64,000 nucleotides of DNA from Billgrantia ethanolica (GTDB lineage Bacteria; Pseudomonadota; Gammaproteobacteria; Pseudomonadales; Halomonadaceae): the NCBI RefSeq assembly GCF_021404305.1, contig NZ_JABFTX010000001.1, positions 744,001 through 808,000 on the forward strand, in the 5' to 3' direction. Each line of letters starts with the position of its first letter. Position 1 is the first letter of the stretch. Below, one piece after another: positions 35,542 to 43,805 of the stretch. The position numbers were made by a program, and so were the translations under genes. The notes under the pieces were generated by a model that saw nothing but the letters and a program-made list of their open reading frames with translations, ran no database searches and was not told where the DNA came from.

Positions 35542-36515
35542 GAGGCCTCCTTGATGCGCGGATCCGCCAGGCGATAAACCAGATCGGTGATGATGTTGAA
35601 GACGATGACCAGCGCGGCGGAGAAGAAGAAGATGCCCAGCAGCAGGTTGTAGTCGCGCTGCTGAAGCGCCTCGAACATTAGCCGGCCGATGCCGGGCCAG
35701 GCGAATACCGTCTCGGTGAGGATGGCGCCGCCCACCATCTGGCCCGCCTGCAGGCCGGCCAGGGTGATGATCGGCAGCAGGGCATTGCGCAGAATGTGAC
35801 GCCGTTGAATCACGCCCGGGGCGAGGCCCTTGGCGCGTGCGGTCTTGACGTAGTCCTGCTGGCTTGCCTCGAGCATCGAGGCGCGGGTCATGCGGGTGTA
35901 GATGGCCATGAAGAACAGCGCCAGGGTGGTGGCAGGCAGGATCAGGTGCTTGGCCACGTCGAGCACCAGGGCAAAGCCGGTGTGTCCGGCGCCCACCGTG
36001 TACATGCCGTAGGCCGGTAGCCAGCCGAGGAAGACCGAGAACACCACCACCGCCATCAGCGCCACCCAGAACAGCGGCGTGGCATAGAACAGCAGGGCCA
36101 GGGCCATGATAATGGAGCCGGAGGGCTTCTTGACCCGGGCTGCGGCCATGGAGCCGGCCACGATGCCCAGCGCCAGTGACAGTACGAAGGCGGTACCGGT
36201 GAGCAGCAGGGTGGCCGGCAGGCGGGCAAGGATCAGGTCTAGCACCGGCATGCCCTGGCGATACGACCAGCCGAAATCGAGCATGGCGATGCCCGAGACG
36301 TAGCGCCACAGCTGGACATAGATCGGCTGGTCGAGACCGAAGCGTTCGCGCAGCTGACGCAGAAACTCCTCGTCGGTGGCGCCGGCCTCGCCGGCCAGGA
36401 TGGCGGCGGGGTCGCCCGGCGCCATCTGGATCAGGAAGAAATTGAAGATGACGATCAGGAACAGTACGACGACGGCCTTGAGCAGCCGCATCACGATCAG
36501 TCGGGCGTAGAGCAT
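35538..36515 (-). CDS. peptide/opine-type ABC transporter permease (DppB-like)
   Basis: 325 residues, six helices. DppB marks: NFFLIQMAPGDPAAILAG, FGLDQPIYVQLWRYV, LDFGWSYRQGMPV, YVKTARAKGLAPGVIQRRHILRNALLP (EAA loop, split here) and TETVFAWPGIGRLMFEA. The ATG at 36515 is preferred, with AGAGG 8 bp upstream; upstream in-frame codons fall in a palindrome-rich intergenic region. It overlaps the DppC-like gene. Confidence 0.92.
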   Translation of the reverse strand: MLYARLIVMRLLKAVVVLFLIVIFNFFLIQMAPGDPAAILAGEAGATDEEFLRQLRERFGLDQPIYVQLWRYVSGIAMLDFGWSYRQGMPVLDLILARLPATLLLTGTAFVLSLALGIVAGSMAAARVKKPSGSIIMALALLFYATPLFWVALMAVVVFSVFLGWLPAYGMYTVGAGHTGFALVLDVAKHLILPATTLALFFMAIYTRMTRASMLEASQQDYVKTARAKGLAPGVIQRRHILRNALLPIITLAGLQAGQMVGGAILTETVFAWPGIGRLMFEALQQRDYNLLLGIFFFSAALVIVFNIITDLVYRLADPRIKEAS

Positions 36516-36554
36516 GCAGCAAGCCTCTGGGTGCTTGAAGGTATGCAAATGCCT

Positions 36555-36740
36555 GCGCGAGCGAATCGCTGCGTTGCGCGGTACCGAAGCGTCGGACCGG
36601 CGGATCCTCACATATAACCCATATGCTCCGGTTGACTCGAAGCCTGCGGCTTCTCGCCCCTTCGGGGCCAGCCTACGGCTGTTTGTCGCTTCGCTCGGTA
36701 CTGTGTTCCGTGCGCATTGCGCTTCATCTCGCTCGGCAAT
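36555..36740. repeat. palindrome-rich (REP-like) intergenic element
   Basis: Between the binding-protein gene and the permease genes. It contains three consecutive hairpins with 3-nt loops: 36639-36653 (gaagcc/ggcttc), 36656-36668 (gcccc/ggggc) and 36669-36681 (cagcc/ggctg). These are flanked by a longer imperfect inverted repeat, gtaccgaagcg at 36581 against cgctcggtac at 36692. No gene is visible. This resembles REP-type elements, which often sit after binding-protein genes and stabilise their mRNA. Confidence 0.6.
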
Positions 36741-36755
36741 TTGCTCCTCTTAAAC

Positions 36756-36776
36756 GGGGGCGGCCGTGCCGCCCCC
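36756..36776 (-). terminator. GC hairpin after the peptide-binding protein gene
   Basis: Perfect 9-bp stem gggggcggc/gccgccccc with a 3-nt loop, 18 bp after the binding-protein stop on the minus strand, followed by GTTTAA. Probably partial termination, giving excess binding protein over permease. Confidence 0.65.
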
Positions 36777-36793
36777 TCAAGACGAGATTCGAC

Positions 36794-38353
36794 TCAACGG
36801 TCGAGCCAGGCGTCCCTGAAGCCGTCGTTGACCCCCACGCCGGAAGTAACCAGGTTTTGGACGTCGCAGCGGTAGATGGTCGGGAAGCCGAGCTCCAGTA
36901 GCCAGCCCACCGGCACGTCCTCGTGAATGATCTCCTGGGCCTCGTGATAGAGGGCTTCACGCTCCTCGTCGGGGAACGCCGTGGCGGCCTCGTTGAACAG
37001 CTCATCGACCCGCTCGTTCTCATAGCCGCCGACGTTGTTCCACGGCGAGCCGCGCTCGATGTTGTCGGAGAGGTAGGAGCGGGTGATGCCCAGGGCCGGG
37101 TCGCCGTACTGGAAGAGGAAGGTGAAGGCGAGGTCGTAGTCCCACTCGGAGAGGCGCTGGTTCCAGCCGCCCACGTCGGTGGACTGGGTACGTACGTTGA
37201 TGCCCACCTCGCGCAGGTTCTGCTGCACGGCCTCGGCCCAGCGGGTCCAGGTCTCGCCGTAGGGCAGCGGCAGCAGGCGCACTTCCTCGTTGTCGTAGCC
37301 CATCTCCTCGAGCAGCTCGCGGGCACGATCCGGGTCGTGGTCGTAGGGGGCGAGCCCGTCGTGGCGGAAGCGCGCGTTGGAGCCGAAGGAGGAGAGCGGC
37401 ACCTCGCCGAGGCCGTTCCACAGCACGTCGCGGGCGAACTCGCGGTCCATGGCGTACATCACCGCCTGGCGGAAGCGCTTGTCCGCCGTCGGGCCTTCGC
37501 GGTTGTTCATCCACAGCATGGCGAAGGGGCTGAAGTACTCGTGGCCCTCCTCCGTCACGCAGGTGTTGTCCATGGCGGTCAGGCGCGGGATGTCGAAGTT
37601 CTCCACGGTGCCGTTGGGCAGCACGTCGACGGTGCCGTTCTCGTAGGCCACGGCGCGGGAGGCGCCATCCGGGATGACGTGCCAGTTGATGCCGTCCAGG
37701 TAGGGCAGGTCTTCCTCGTAGTAGTCGTCGAAGCGCACCAGCTCGATGACGGTGCCGCGGTCCCAGTTGTGGAACTTGAACGGGCCGGTACCGATGGGAT
37801 GGCTGTTGTGCTCGTTGTCGCGGAAGTCGGTACCCTCGTAAAGGTGCTTGGGCACCATGGTGAAGGTGCCGGCCTCGAAGGAGAGCAGGAACGGCCCGAA
37901 CGGCTCGGAGAGGGTGAAGACCACAGTGTGATCGTCCTCTGCCTCGATGCTTTCCACGTGCTGCAGCACGGCGCGGGCGCTGGGGTTCAGCTCGCGGTGG
38001 AACTCATCGGCGGAGAACACCACGTCAGCGGCGGTGAAGGGTTCGCCATCGTGCCACAGTACACCCTCGCGCAGGCGGAAGGTATAGACCAGACCGTCGT
38101 CGCTCACTTCCCAGGATTCGGCCAGCTGAGGTTGCGGTTCCAGGTCGGTGGTGTAGCGCAGCAGCCCTTCGTAGATGTTGCCGGCGACCTTGCGGGTGGG
38201 GTCGTTCTGGATCATGCCGAGCACCAGGCCGGGTGGCTCAGGCTGGATGATGGTGTTGATGGTGCCCCCGGAACGGGGCTCATCGGCAACGGCAAAAGTA
38301 GAGGTGAAGGCCAGGGCGGCGATGGTTGCTGCCAAAGGCGTCATTTTCATCAT
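36794..38353 (-). CDS. ABC transporter periplasmic substrate-binding protein, peptide/opine family
   Basis: 519 residues with a 23-residue signal peptide ending AVA-DEPRSGGTI. The SBP family 5 fold is clear: KVAGNIYEGLLRY, QLAESWEVSDDGLVYTFRLREGVLWHDGEPFTAADV (split over a turn), HPIGTGPFKFHNWDRG, FRQAVMYAMDRE and the C-terminal PVGWLLELG. It binds peptides, opines or similar in the periplasm. First gene of a seven-gene minus-strand run. Start ATG 38353 has AAGGA 5 bp upstream. A palindromic operator candidate lies at 38442. Confidence 0.93.
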   Translation of the reverse strand: MMKMTPLAATIAALAFTSTFAVADEPRSGGTINTIIQPEPPGLVLGMIQNDPTRKVAGNIYEGLLRYTTDLEPQPQLAESWEVSDDGLVYTFRLREGVLWHDGEPFTAADVVFSADEFHRELNPSARAVLQHVESIEAEDDHTVVFTLSEPFGPFLLSFEAGTFTMVPKHLYEGTDFRDNEHNSHPIGTGPFKFHNWDRGTVIELVRFDDYYEEDLPYLDGINWHVIPDGASRAVAYENGTVDVLPNGTVENFDIPRLTAMDNTCVTEEGHEYFSPFAMLWMNNREGPTADKRFRQAVMYAMDREFARDVLWNGLGEVPLSSFGSNARFRHDGLAPYDHDPDRARELLEEMGYDNEEVRLLPLPYGETWTRWAEAVQQNLREVGINVRTQSTDVGGWNQRLSEWDYDLAFTFLFQYGDPALGITRSYLSDNIERGSPWNNVGGYENERVDELFNEAATAFPDEEREALYHEAQEIIHEDVPVGWLLELGFPTIYRCDVQNLVTSGVGVNDGFRDAWLDR

Positions 38354-38441
38354 CGGATTCCTTCTTGTTGTCTCGGCGTTTGTTGTGTCTTGCCTTGATA
38401 GGTACCGACTATCAGCTTTGACCATAGCAGCGCCTTTTCAA

Positions 38442-38473
38442 ACTGTCGACAGTCGGCAATCGACGGTCGACAG
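38442..38473. promoter_or_regulatory. candidate GntR operator between the ABC operon and its regulator
   Basis: Perfect 12-bp palindrome actgtcgacagt (38442-38453) and a second GTCGACAG half-site at 38466-38473, which forms a wider inverted repeat with ctgtcgac at 38443. It lies in the divergent region between the binding-protein gene and the gntR-family gene. Confidence 0.5.
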
Positions 38474-38524
38474 AGCGTGTCAATCGTTCTACTGTTGCCA
38501 CAAAAGCGACAAGAGCCACGGCGC

Positions 38525-39205
38525 ATGACGTCTTCGAGTGCTTTCGGTAACGGGGTCATCCAGCAGCGCAATCTGGTGGAGCAGGTGGCCGACTACTTGA
38601 CCAAGGCCATCATCAGTCAGCGTTATGCGCCCGGTGAGCGACTTTCGGAAGTCCAATTGGCGCGTGACCTGGGGGTGAGCCGAGCCCCAGTGCGTGAAGC
38701 GGCCCGCCTGCTTGAGAGCCGAGGGCTGCTGGTCTCCCAGCCTCGTCGCGGATTCTTCGTGCGAGCGCTGGATGCCAGCGAGCTGATCGATGTCTTCGAC
38801 CTTCGCCTCTGCCTCGAGCGGCATGCGATGGCGCGTCTGGTCGATAACTACGATGCTCAGAAGGAGCAGGCGCTGCGGCGTCAGGTCGAGCTGATGTGCG
38901 AGGTGGCGCTGCATGACAGCGATAGCCGCAAGATCGAGGAGGATCTGGTCTTCCATCGCATGCTGATCGACTTCTCGGGCAATCGACGGCTGCTCAAGGT
39001 GTTCGACGACATCACCCACGAGCTGCGTCTCTGCATCGCCTTGATCGGCAAGACCCATGCCGAACCCGACACCATCGCCACCTGTCACTGGCAATTGCTC
39101 GATGCGCTGGCCAGCGGCGACCCGCAGCGCTGCCGCGAGGCCATCGACTACCACATCGGCGTGGCACGGGATTACGTGGTGCAGGGCATCGGCGAGTCGT
39201 CCTGA
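38525..39205 (+). CDS. GntR family transcriptional regulator, FCD subfamily
   Basis: 226 residues. Winged HTH at about 15-85 (GERLSEVQLARDLGVSRAPVREAARLLESRGLL), then the all-helical FCD ligand domain (VFDLRLCLERHAMARLV, EEDLVFHRMLIDFSGNRRLLKVFDD, HWQLLDALASGDPQRCREAIDYHI) whose Asp/His residues usually bind a metal and a carboxylate. Divergent from the ABC operon and probably its repressor. The ATG at 38525 has only a weak ribosome site; an upstream GTG at 38477 is possible but would overlap the operator region. Confidence 0.9.
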   Translation: MTSSSAFGNGVIQQRNLVEQVADYLTKAIISQRYAPGERLSEVQLARDLGVSRAPVREAARLLESRGLLVSQPRRGFFVRALDASELIDVFDLRLCLERHAMARLVDNYDAQKEQALRRQVELMCEVALHDSDSRKIEEDLVFHRMLIDFSGNRRLLKVFDDITHELRLCIALIGKTHAEPDTIATCHWQLLDALASGDPQRCREAIDYHIGVARDYVVQGIGESS

Positions 39206-39206
39206 G

Positions 39207-39971
39207 TCACTCGCGCAGAATGGTGAACGGCGACCACTGCTGGCACAGCGGCGTGACCTCGAGCCGGGTGATGTTCACGTGGGGCGGCAGTTCCGCGATG
39301 TGCAGCGCCTGGGCGGCCACGTCTGCCGGTTGCAGCGCTTGGGTGCCGGCGTAGTAGCGCTGGGCGGCGTCGCGGTCTCCCTTCATGCGCACCTCGGTGA
39401 ACTCGCTCATGGTCATGCCCGGCGCCAGATCGGTGACGCGCACGCCGGCGGCACTGACGTCGCAGCGCAGGTTGTAGCTGAACTGCTCGACGAAGGCCTT
39501 GGAGGCGCCATAGACGTGGCCGCCGGGGTAGGGGGTGTGAGCGGCGATGGAGCCGATGTTGATGACGGTCGCTCCCTCGCCGTGGGCCACCAGCCGCGGC
39601 AACAGCAGCCGGGTGACCGTGACCAGGCCCTTGATGTTGGTCTCGATCATGGCGTGCCAGTCGTCGAGGTCGGCCTCCTGAGAGGGCCCCTTGCCCAGTG
39701 CCACACCGGCGTTGTTGAGCAGCACCCTGGGGCGGTCGAAGGGCGGTGGAAGCGAGTCGACGACATGCCGAACGGCATCGCGGTCGGTGACGTCCAGCGC
39801 GGCGGTATGGACCGGTACCTGGCCGAGACGCTGCTGCAGGGCGTCGAGGCGCTCCTGCCGGCGGCCGGTGAGGACGAGCCCCCAGCCGGCATTGGCGAAG
39901 GCCTCGGCGCAGGCCCGGCCGATACCCGAGGTGGCGCCGGTGATGAAAGCGATGGGCGTGGTTTCGTGCAT
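39207..39971 (-). CDS. short-chain dehydrogenase/reductase, YdfG-like
   Basis: 254-residue Rossmann enzyme: TGATSGIGRACAEAFANAGW (NAD(P)-binding TGxxxGIG), NNAGVALGKG, catalytic Ser in NIGSIAAHTPYPGGHVYGASKAF with Tyr and Lys (YGASK). An Arg after the second strand (TGRRQERL) points to NADP. The pattern is closest to YdfG, which oxidises L-allo-threonine, serine and 3-hydroxy acids. The stop codon lies 1 bp from the stop of the convergent gntR gene. ATG 39971 has GGAG 9 bp upstream. Confidence 0.9.
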   Translation of the reverse strand: MHETTPIAFITGATSGIGRACAEAFANAGWGLVLTGRRQERLDALQQRLGQVPVHTAALDVTDRDAVRHVVDSLPPPFDRPRVLLNNAGVALGKGPSQEADLDDWHAMIETNIKGLVTVTRLLLPRLVAHGEGATVINIGSIAAHTPYPGGHVYGASKAFVEQFSYNLRCDVSAAGVRVTDLAPGMTMSEFTEVRMKGDRDAAQRYYAGTQALQPADVAAQALHIAELPPHVNITRLEVTPLCQQWSPFTILRE

Positions 39972-40215
39972 GGTGAATGCTCCGATGGCGATACTTCCAT
40001 TGAGATGTTGCCTGGCGCTGCATGATATTAGCCATTGGTAGCACTTTATCCGTGATGCAGCCAGAAAATGCCGCTGGGCGGGCGTTCCAGAGGCATCGCG
40101 ATACGCGAAGCCTCCCTTCATCAAAGCCGATTTGAGCGCAGCGAAAGCATGTTTCAAGATCAGGACATCGTCACACGATAACCAACATAACGATAACGAT
40201 CAGGAGAGCACCCTA

Positions 40216-41196
40216 ATGCGCAAGTCCTTGCTTGCCACGCTGGCCACGCTCGGCATGCTGAGCGCCCCGCTCGCACTCGCCAGCACCATCGAAATCCAGG
40301 TCAACAACACCATGAGCGAGGGCGGCTCCGAGAGCGCCGCCGTGGAGCGCTTCGCCGAATACCTCGAAGAGCAGGCGCCGGGCCGCTTCAACGTTCGGCC
40401 TTTCCTCGCCGGTTCGCTGGGCAGTGAGGATGGGGTCCTCGAGCTGCTCAACCTGGGGCAGACCCAGATCTCCATCACCGGCGGCAACTGGCGTCAGCAG
40501 TATGCGCCGGAGTACGACGCCATTACCGTGCCGTTCCTCTTCTCCACCTGGGAGGAGGTCGACGCCTACATGGAGAGCCCCTCCGGCCAGCGCCTGGTGG
40601 AGATCGCCGAAGAGAAAGGCGGCCTCAAGTACTTCGGTACCCAGCATCGCGGCCCACGTCACATGACCGCTAACAAGGCGATCCACACCCCCGAAGACCT
40701 ACAGGGCTTCCGTCTGCGTCTGCCGTCGCTGCCGGTCTGGCTGCAGGTCTGGGAGGGCATCGGCGCCCAGGTGGTCAACGTGCCGGCGCCCGAGATCTAT
40801 CTGGCCATGCAGACCCGCCAGGTGGACGGCCACGAGAACTCTCTGTCCTCCCCCTATACCCGCCGGCTGTGGGAAGTGCAGGACCACATCATCCTCACCA
40901 GCCACGTCCAGTTCCCATGGAACTGGGTGGCCAGTTCGCGCTGGTGGAACGGCCTCGATGAAGAGGATCAGGCGCTCATCAGCGAAGCCATCGATGTCGC
41001 ACGCCAGCACGGCACCGAGGTGGAGCGGGAGCTGGACGAGTACTACCTCGAAGAGCTGGAGAAGGCCGGCATGACCATCGTCGAGCCGGATATCGAAGCC
41101 TTCCGCGAGGCTGCCATGCCGTCCATCGAGCGTGTCATGGCCGACATGGCCGACGGCGTGCTGGAGGATGCCACGGGCGGGAACGGCAACGACTGA
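40216..41196 (+). CDS. dctP: TRAP transporter periplasmic solute-binding protein, second system
   Basis: 326 residues with a signal peptide (MRKSLLATLATLGMLSAPLA, LAS cleavage). DctP fold: VNNTMSEGGSESAAVERFAEYL, VRPFLAGSLGSEDGVLELLNLGQ, and the ligand-binding Arg region LQGFRLRLPSLPVWLQVW, then EIYLAMQTRQVDGHENSL. It starts a second dctPQM set, on the opposite strand to the first. ATG 40216 has AGGAG 9 bp upstream. The substrate is probably an organic acid and cannot be specified. Confidence 0.92.
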   Translation: MRKSLLATLATLGMLSAPLALASTIEIQVNNTMSEGGSESAAVERFAEYLEEQAPGRFNVRPFLAGSLGSEDGVLELLNLGQTQISITGGNWRQQYAPEYDAITVPFLFSTWEEVDAYMESPSGQRLVEIAEEKGGLKYFGTQHRGPRHMTANKAIHTPEDLQGFRLRLPSLPVWLQVWEGIGAQVVNVPAPEIYLAMQTRQVDGHENSLSSPYTRRLWEVQDHIILTSHVQFPWNWVASSRWWNGLDEEDQALISEAIDVARQHGTEVERELDEYYLEELEKAGMTIVEPDIEAFREAAMPSIERVMADMADGVLEDATGGNGND

Positions 41197-41219
41197 TTGC
41201 CATGCACGCCAAGTGAGTC

Positions 41220-41247
41220 TCAGCGGCGGCCTTCGGGACGCCGCTGA
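41220..41247 (+). terminator. hairpin between dctP and dctQ of the second TRAP system
   Basis: Perfect 9-bp stem tcagcggcg/cgccgctga with a 10-nt loop, no T tract. Likely mRNA stabilisation or partial termination that favours the binding protein. Confidence 0.55.
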
Positions 41248-41273
41248 TGTTTTCCGTCTGGAGGATCGCTGTC

Positions 41274-41828
41274 TTGACGTTTTCATCAACGCCGCCCCGG
41301 GGCGCCCTGGACCGGGTGGCCTTCTATCTGCTCAGAGGCGTCACGCTGATCTGTGACTTTCTCGGCGTTATGATGCTGGCCGGGGTGCTGCTGCTGATCG
41401 TGGCGGCCGTCATCGCCCGGGACCTCATCGGCCTGGGGATGCCCTGGACCGAAGAGGTCGCCACGATGCTGGCCATCTATGCGATCGCCTTCGGCTCGCT
41501 GTCTGCCTGGGTGCGCTTCGAGCATCTGGTGGTGGATCTGTTCAGCCATCGCCTCGGTGACCTGGCCCGCGCGCTGCAGTATCGCCTGGTGGCGCTGCTG
41601 TCGTGCGGGTTCTTTGCGTTGGCGGCTTACGGGGCGCTGACGATGTCGGTGGCCAGCGCCAACAATCGCACCGTGTCGCTGGGGATCAGCTTCAGCTACC
41701 TCTATTACGGCATCTTCATCGCCTTTGCCGGCATGGCCGTGCTGGCGCTGTGGCAGACGTTGCGCGGGCCGGTGGCCTGGCAGGCCGAACTGCAGACTGA
41801 GCTGCAGGCCGAGCGGGAGACGAACTGA
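41274..41828 (+). CDS. dctQ: TRAP transporter small permease subunit, second system
   Basis: 184 residues, four helices, with DctQ marks: VIARDLIGLGMPWTEEVATMLAIYAIAFGSLSAW (split over helix 1-2), FEHLVVDLF and the final helix pair SYLYYGIFIAFAGMAVLALW. TTG at 41274 is preferred because CTGGAGGA lies about 8 bp upstream; an in-frame ATG at 41247 falls in the preceding hairpin and has no ribosome site. It overlaps dctM by one base (TGATG). Confidence 0.85.
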   Translation: MTFSSTPPRGALDRVAFYLLRGVTLICDFLGVMMLAGVLLLIVAAVIARDLIGLGMPWTEEVATMLAIYAIAFGSLSAWVRFEHLVVDLFSHRLGDLARALQYRLVALLSCGFFALAAYGALTMSVASANNRTVSLGISFSYLYYGIFIAFAGMAVLALWQTLRGPVAWQAELQTELQAERETN

Positions 41829-43123
41829 TGCAGGAACTGATGGTATTCGTCGGCGGTCTGCTGCTGCTCATGGCCATCGGCTTGCCGGTGGTGGTGGCGA
41901 TCGGCATCACCTCCTTCATCGCCCTGGCGGTGACCGGCACCGGCGGTCTGCCGGTGGAGCTGATGTCGCTGCGCATGGTGCAGACGCTCAACAATTTCAC
42001 CCTGCTGGCCATTCCGCTGTTCATTCTGGCTGCCAACATCATGAACACGGGTTCGACCACCACGCGGATCTTCGATTTCGCCACCGCGCTGGTGGGCTTC
42101 ACCAAGGGCGGCCTGGGGCATGCCAATGTGGTGGCCAGTTCGATCTTCGCCACCATGTCCGGCACTGCGGTGGCCGACGCCGCGGGTCTCGGCAGCATCG
42201 AGATCAAGGCCATGAAGGAGCGCGGCTACGACCTCGGCTACTCGGCCGGCATCACTGCCGCCTCGAGCGTCATCGGGCCAATTCTGCCGCCGAGCATCGC
42301 GCTGGTGGTCTATGGTTGGCTGGCCAACGTCAGTATCGGTGCGCTGTTCATGGCGGGGTTGGTGCCCGGTATTCTCATGGCGCTGCTGTTCATGGGCATG
42401 ACCGTGGTGCTGGCAGCGGGCAGGCGCGTGTCGATGCCGCCGCCGGTGCCCTTCGATGGCGGGGAGGTGCTTCGTACCGGCAGGCGGGCGGTGCTGCCGC
42501 TGTTCATGCCGGCCATCATCGTCGGCGGGATCTGGACCGGACTGTTCACGCCCACCGAGGCGGGGGCGGTGGCCTCGGTCTATGCGCTCATCCTCGGCGG
42601 GTTGGTCTATCGCGATCTCTCCGTGCGCGATCTGTTCCAGGCTTTCCGCCGCACGCTGATGTTCAGCGCCGCGATCCTGCTGATCATCGCCGTGTCGAGC
42701 TTCTACGGCTGGATCCTGGTGCGCATCGGCATTCCCCAGGCGCTGGCCGGTCAGGTCGCCGCCATCGATATGCCGACGATCCTGCTGCTGCTGGCCTTCG
42801 CGCTGTTCTTCCTGTTGATCGGCTGCTTCATGTCGGTGATCGAGAGCATCCTGATCTTCACGCCGATCGTGGTGCCGGCTGCTTTGGCTGCCGGGCTCGA
42901 TCCGATTCACTTTGGCATCGTCATGGTCATCACCCTGTCGGTGGGGGTCATCACGCCGCCTTTCGGCACGGTGCTGTTCCTGATGGTGGGCATCACCCGG
43001 CTGCGCTATGCGCAGATCGTCATCTCGATCCTGCCGTTCCTGATCCCGATCCTGCTGACGATCTTCATCCTGATCGCCGTACCGACGCTGACGACCTGGC
43101 TGCCGCGCACGATGGGCTATTGA
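41828..43123 (+). CDS. dctM: TRAP transporter large permease subunit, second system
   Basis: 431 residues, about 12 helices: FTLLAIPLFILAANIMNTG, FATMSGTAVADAAGLG, AASSVIGPILPPSIALVVYG, GLFTPTEAGAVASVYA and VGVITPPFGTVLFLMVGI. Full-length and intact. With dctPQ it forms a sodium-dependent high-affinity uptake system. Confidence 0.93.
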   Translation: MQELMVFVGGLLLLMAIGLPVVVAIGITSFIALAVTGTGGLPVELMSLRMVQTLNNFTLLAIPLFILAANIMNTGSTTTRIFDFATALVGFTKGGLGHANVVASSIFATMSGTAVADAAGLGSIEIKAMKERGYDLGYSAGITAASSVIGPILPPSIALVVYGWLANVSIGALFMAGLVPGILMALLFMGMTVVLAAGRRVSMPPPVPFDGGEVLRTGRRAVLPLFMPAIIVGGIWTGLFTPTEAGAVASVYALILGGLVYRDLSVRDLFQAFRRTLMFSAAILLIIAVSSFYGWILVRIGIPQALAGQVAAIDMPTILLLLAFALFFLLIGCFMSVIESILIFTPIVVPAALAAGLDPIHFGIVMVITLSVGVITPPFGTVLFLMVGITRLRYAQIVISILPFLIPILLTIFILIAVPTLTTWLPRTMGY

Positions 43124-43197
43124 AGGCGACGGCGGCCTCGGACGGAACGCCCGGGGCTGTCGTCGGTCTGAAGCGATACCATCGCAGGGGATCCGCC

Positions 43198-43653
43198 ATG
43201 CTCGACACCATTCAGCGCTTCTTCCAGCAAACCCTGGCCGAGCCCGAGCGCTCGGACGACCCCGCTCCGACCCTGGAGCGTGCCACCGCCGCACTGCTGT
43301 GTGAGGTGATGCGCGCCGACTACCACACCGACGAGACCCAGCTCGCGGCGCTGCGTGAGCTGCTCATATCGCATTTCCAGCTTTCCGGCGCTGCGGTCGA
43401 GGAGTTGATGGAAATGGCCCGCGACGAAGTGGAAAACTCCGTCGACCACTATCAGTTCGTCAGCCTGATCAAGCAGCACTACGACTACGACCAGCGTCGC
43501 GAGCTGGTGCGCATGATGTGGGTGCTGGCCAATGCCGACGCCAATCACAACGCTCTCGAGGAGCACCGTATCCGGCGTCTGGCCGATTTGCTTCATGTCA
43601 GCCACTCCGACTTCATCCGTACCAAGCTGCAGGTTCAAGGCAAGGCGCAATAG
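43198..43653 (+). CDS. TerB-like (tellurite resistance protein B domain) protein
   Basis: 151-residue all-helical acidic protein. Features of the TerB fold are AALLCEVMRADYHTDETQLAALRELL, LMEMARDEVENSVDHYQFVSLI and MMWVLANADANHNALEEHRIRRLADLL, where the repeated acidic D-x-x-E/D pattern may bind metal. Despite the name, single TerB proteins of this kind are not shown to confer tellurite resistance. It stands 74 bp after the TRAP operon and may be read through. ATG preceded by AGGGGAT. Confidence 0.85.
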   Translation: MLDTIQRFFQQTLAEPERSDDPAPTLERATAALLCEVMRADYHTDETQLAALRELLISHFQLSGAAVEELMEMARDEVENSVDHYQFVSLIKQHYDYDQRRELVRMMWVLANADANHNALEEHRIRRLADLLHVSHSDFIRTKLQVQGKAQ

Positions 43654-43805
43654 CAAGGTGCGACTTTCTTGATCCAGACCGGCCAGCAGGCATGATCCAG
43701 GCCGGCAAGCGAGGCGCTGGCCCGCCATGCTCCGCGACGTGCTGGTAGACTGGTGCGCTCGTTCCGGCAGGCGGCCGGTTGTGTAGCGCATCGTGGAGGA
43801 GTGGC

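Noticed and set aside
41705-43294. Long minus-strand frame opposite dctM
   Set aside because: Antisense to a gene with clear DctM motifs; composition typical of GC-driven open frames.
43670-43710. Imperfect direct repeat tgatccag(a/g)ccggc before the DadA-like gene
   Set aside because: Only two copies of 18 bp with mismatches; could be chance and has no clear role.
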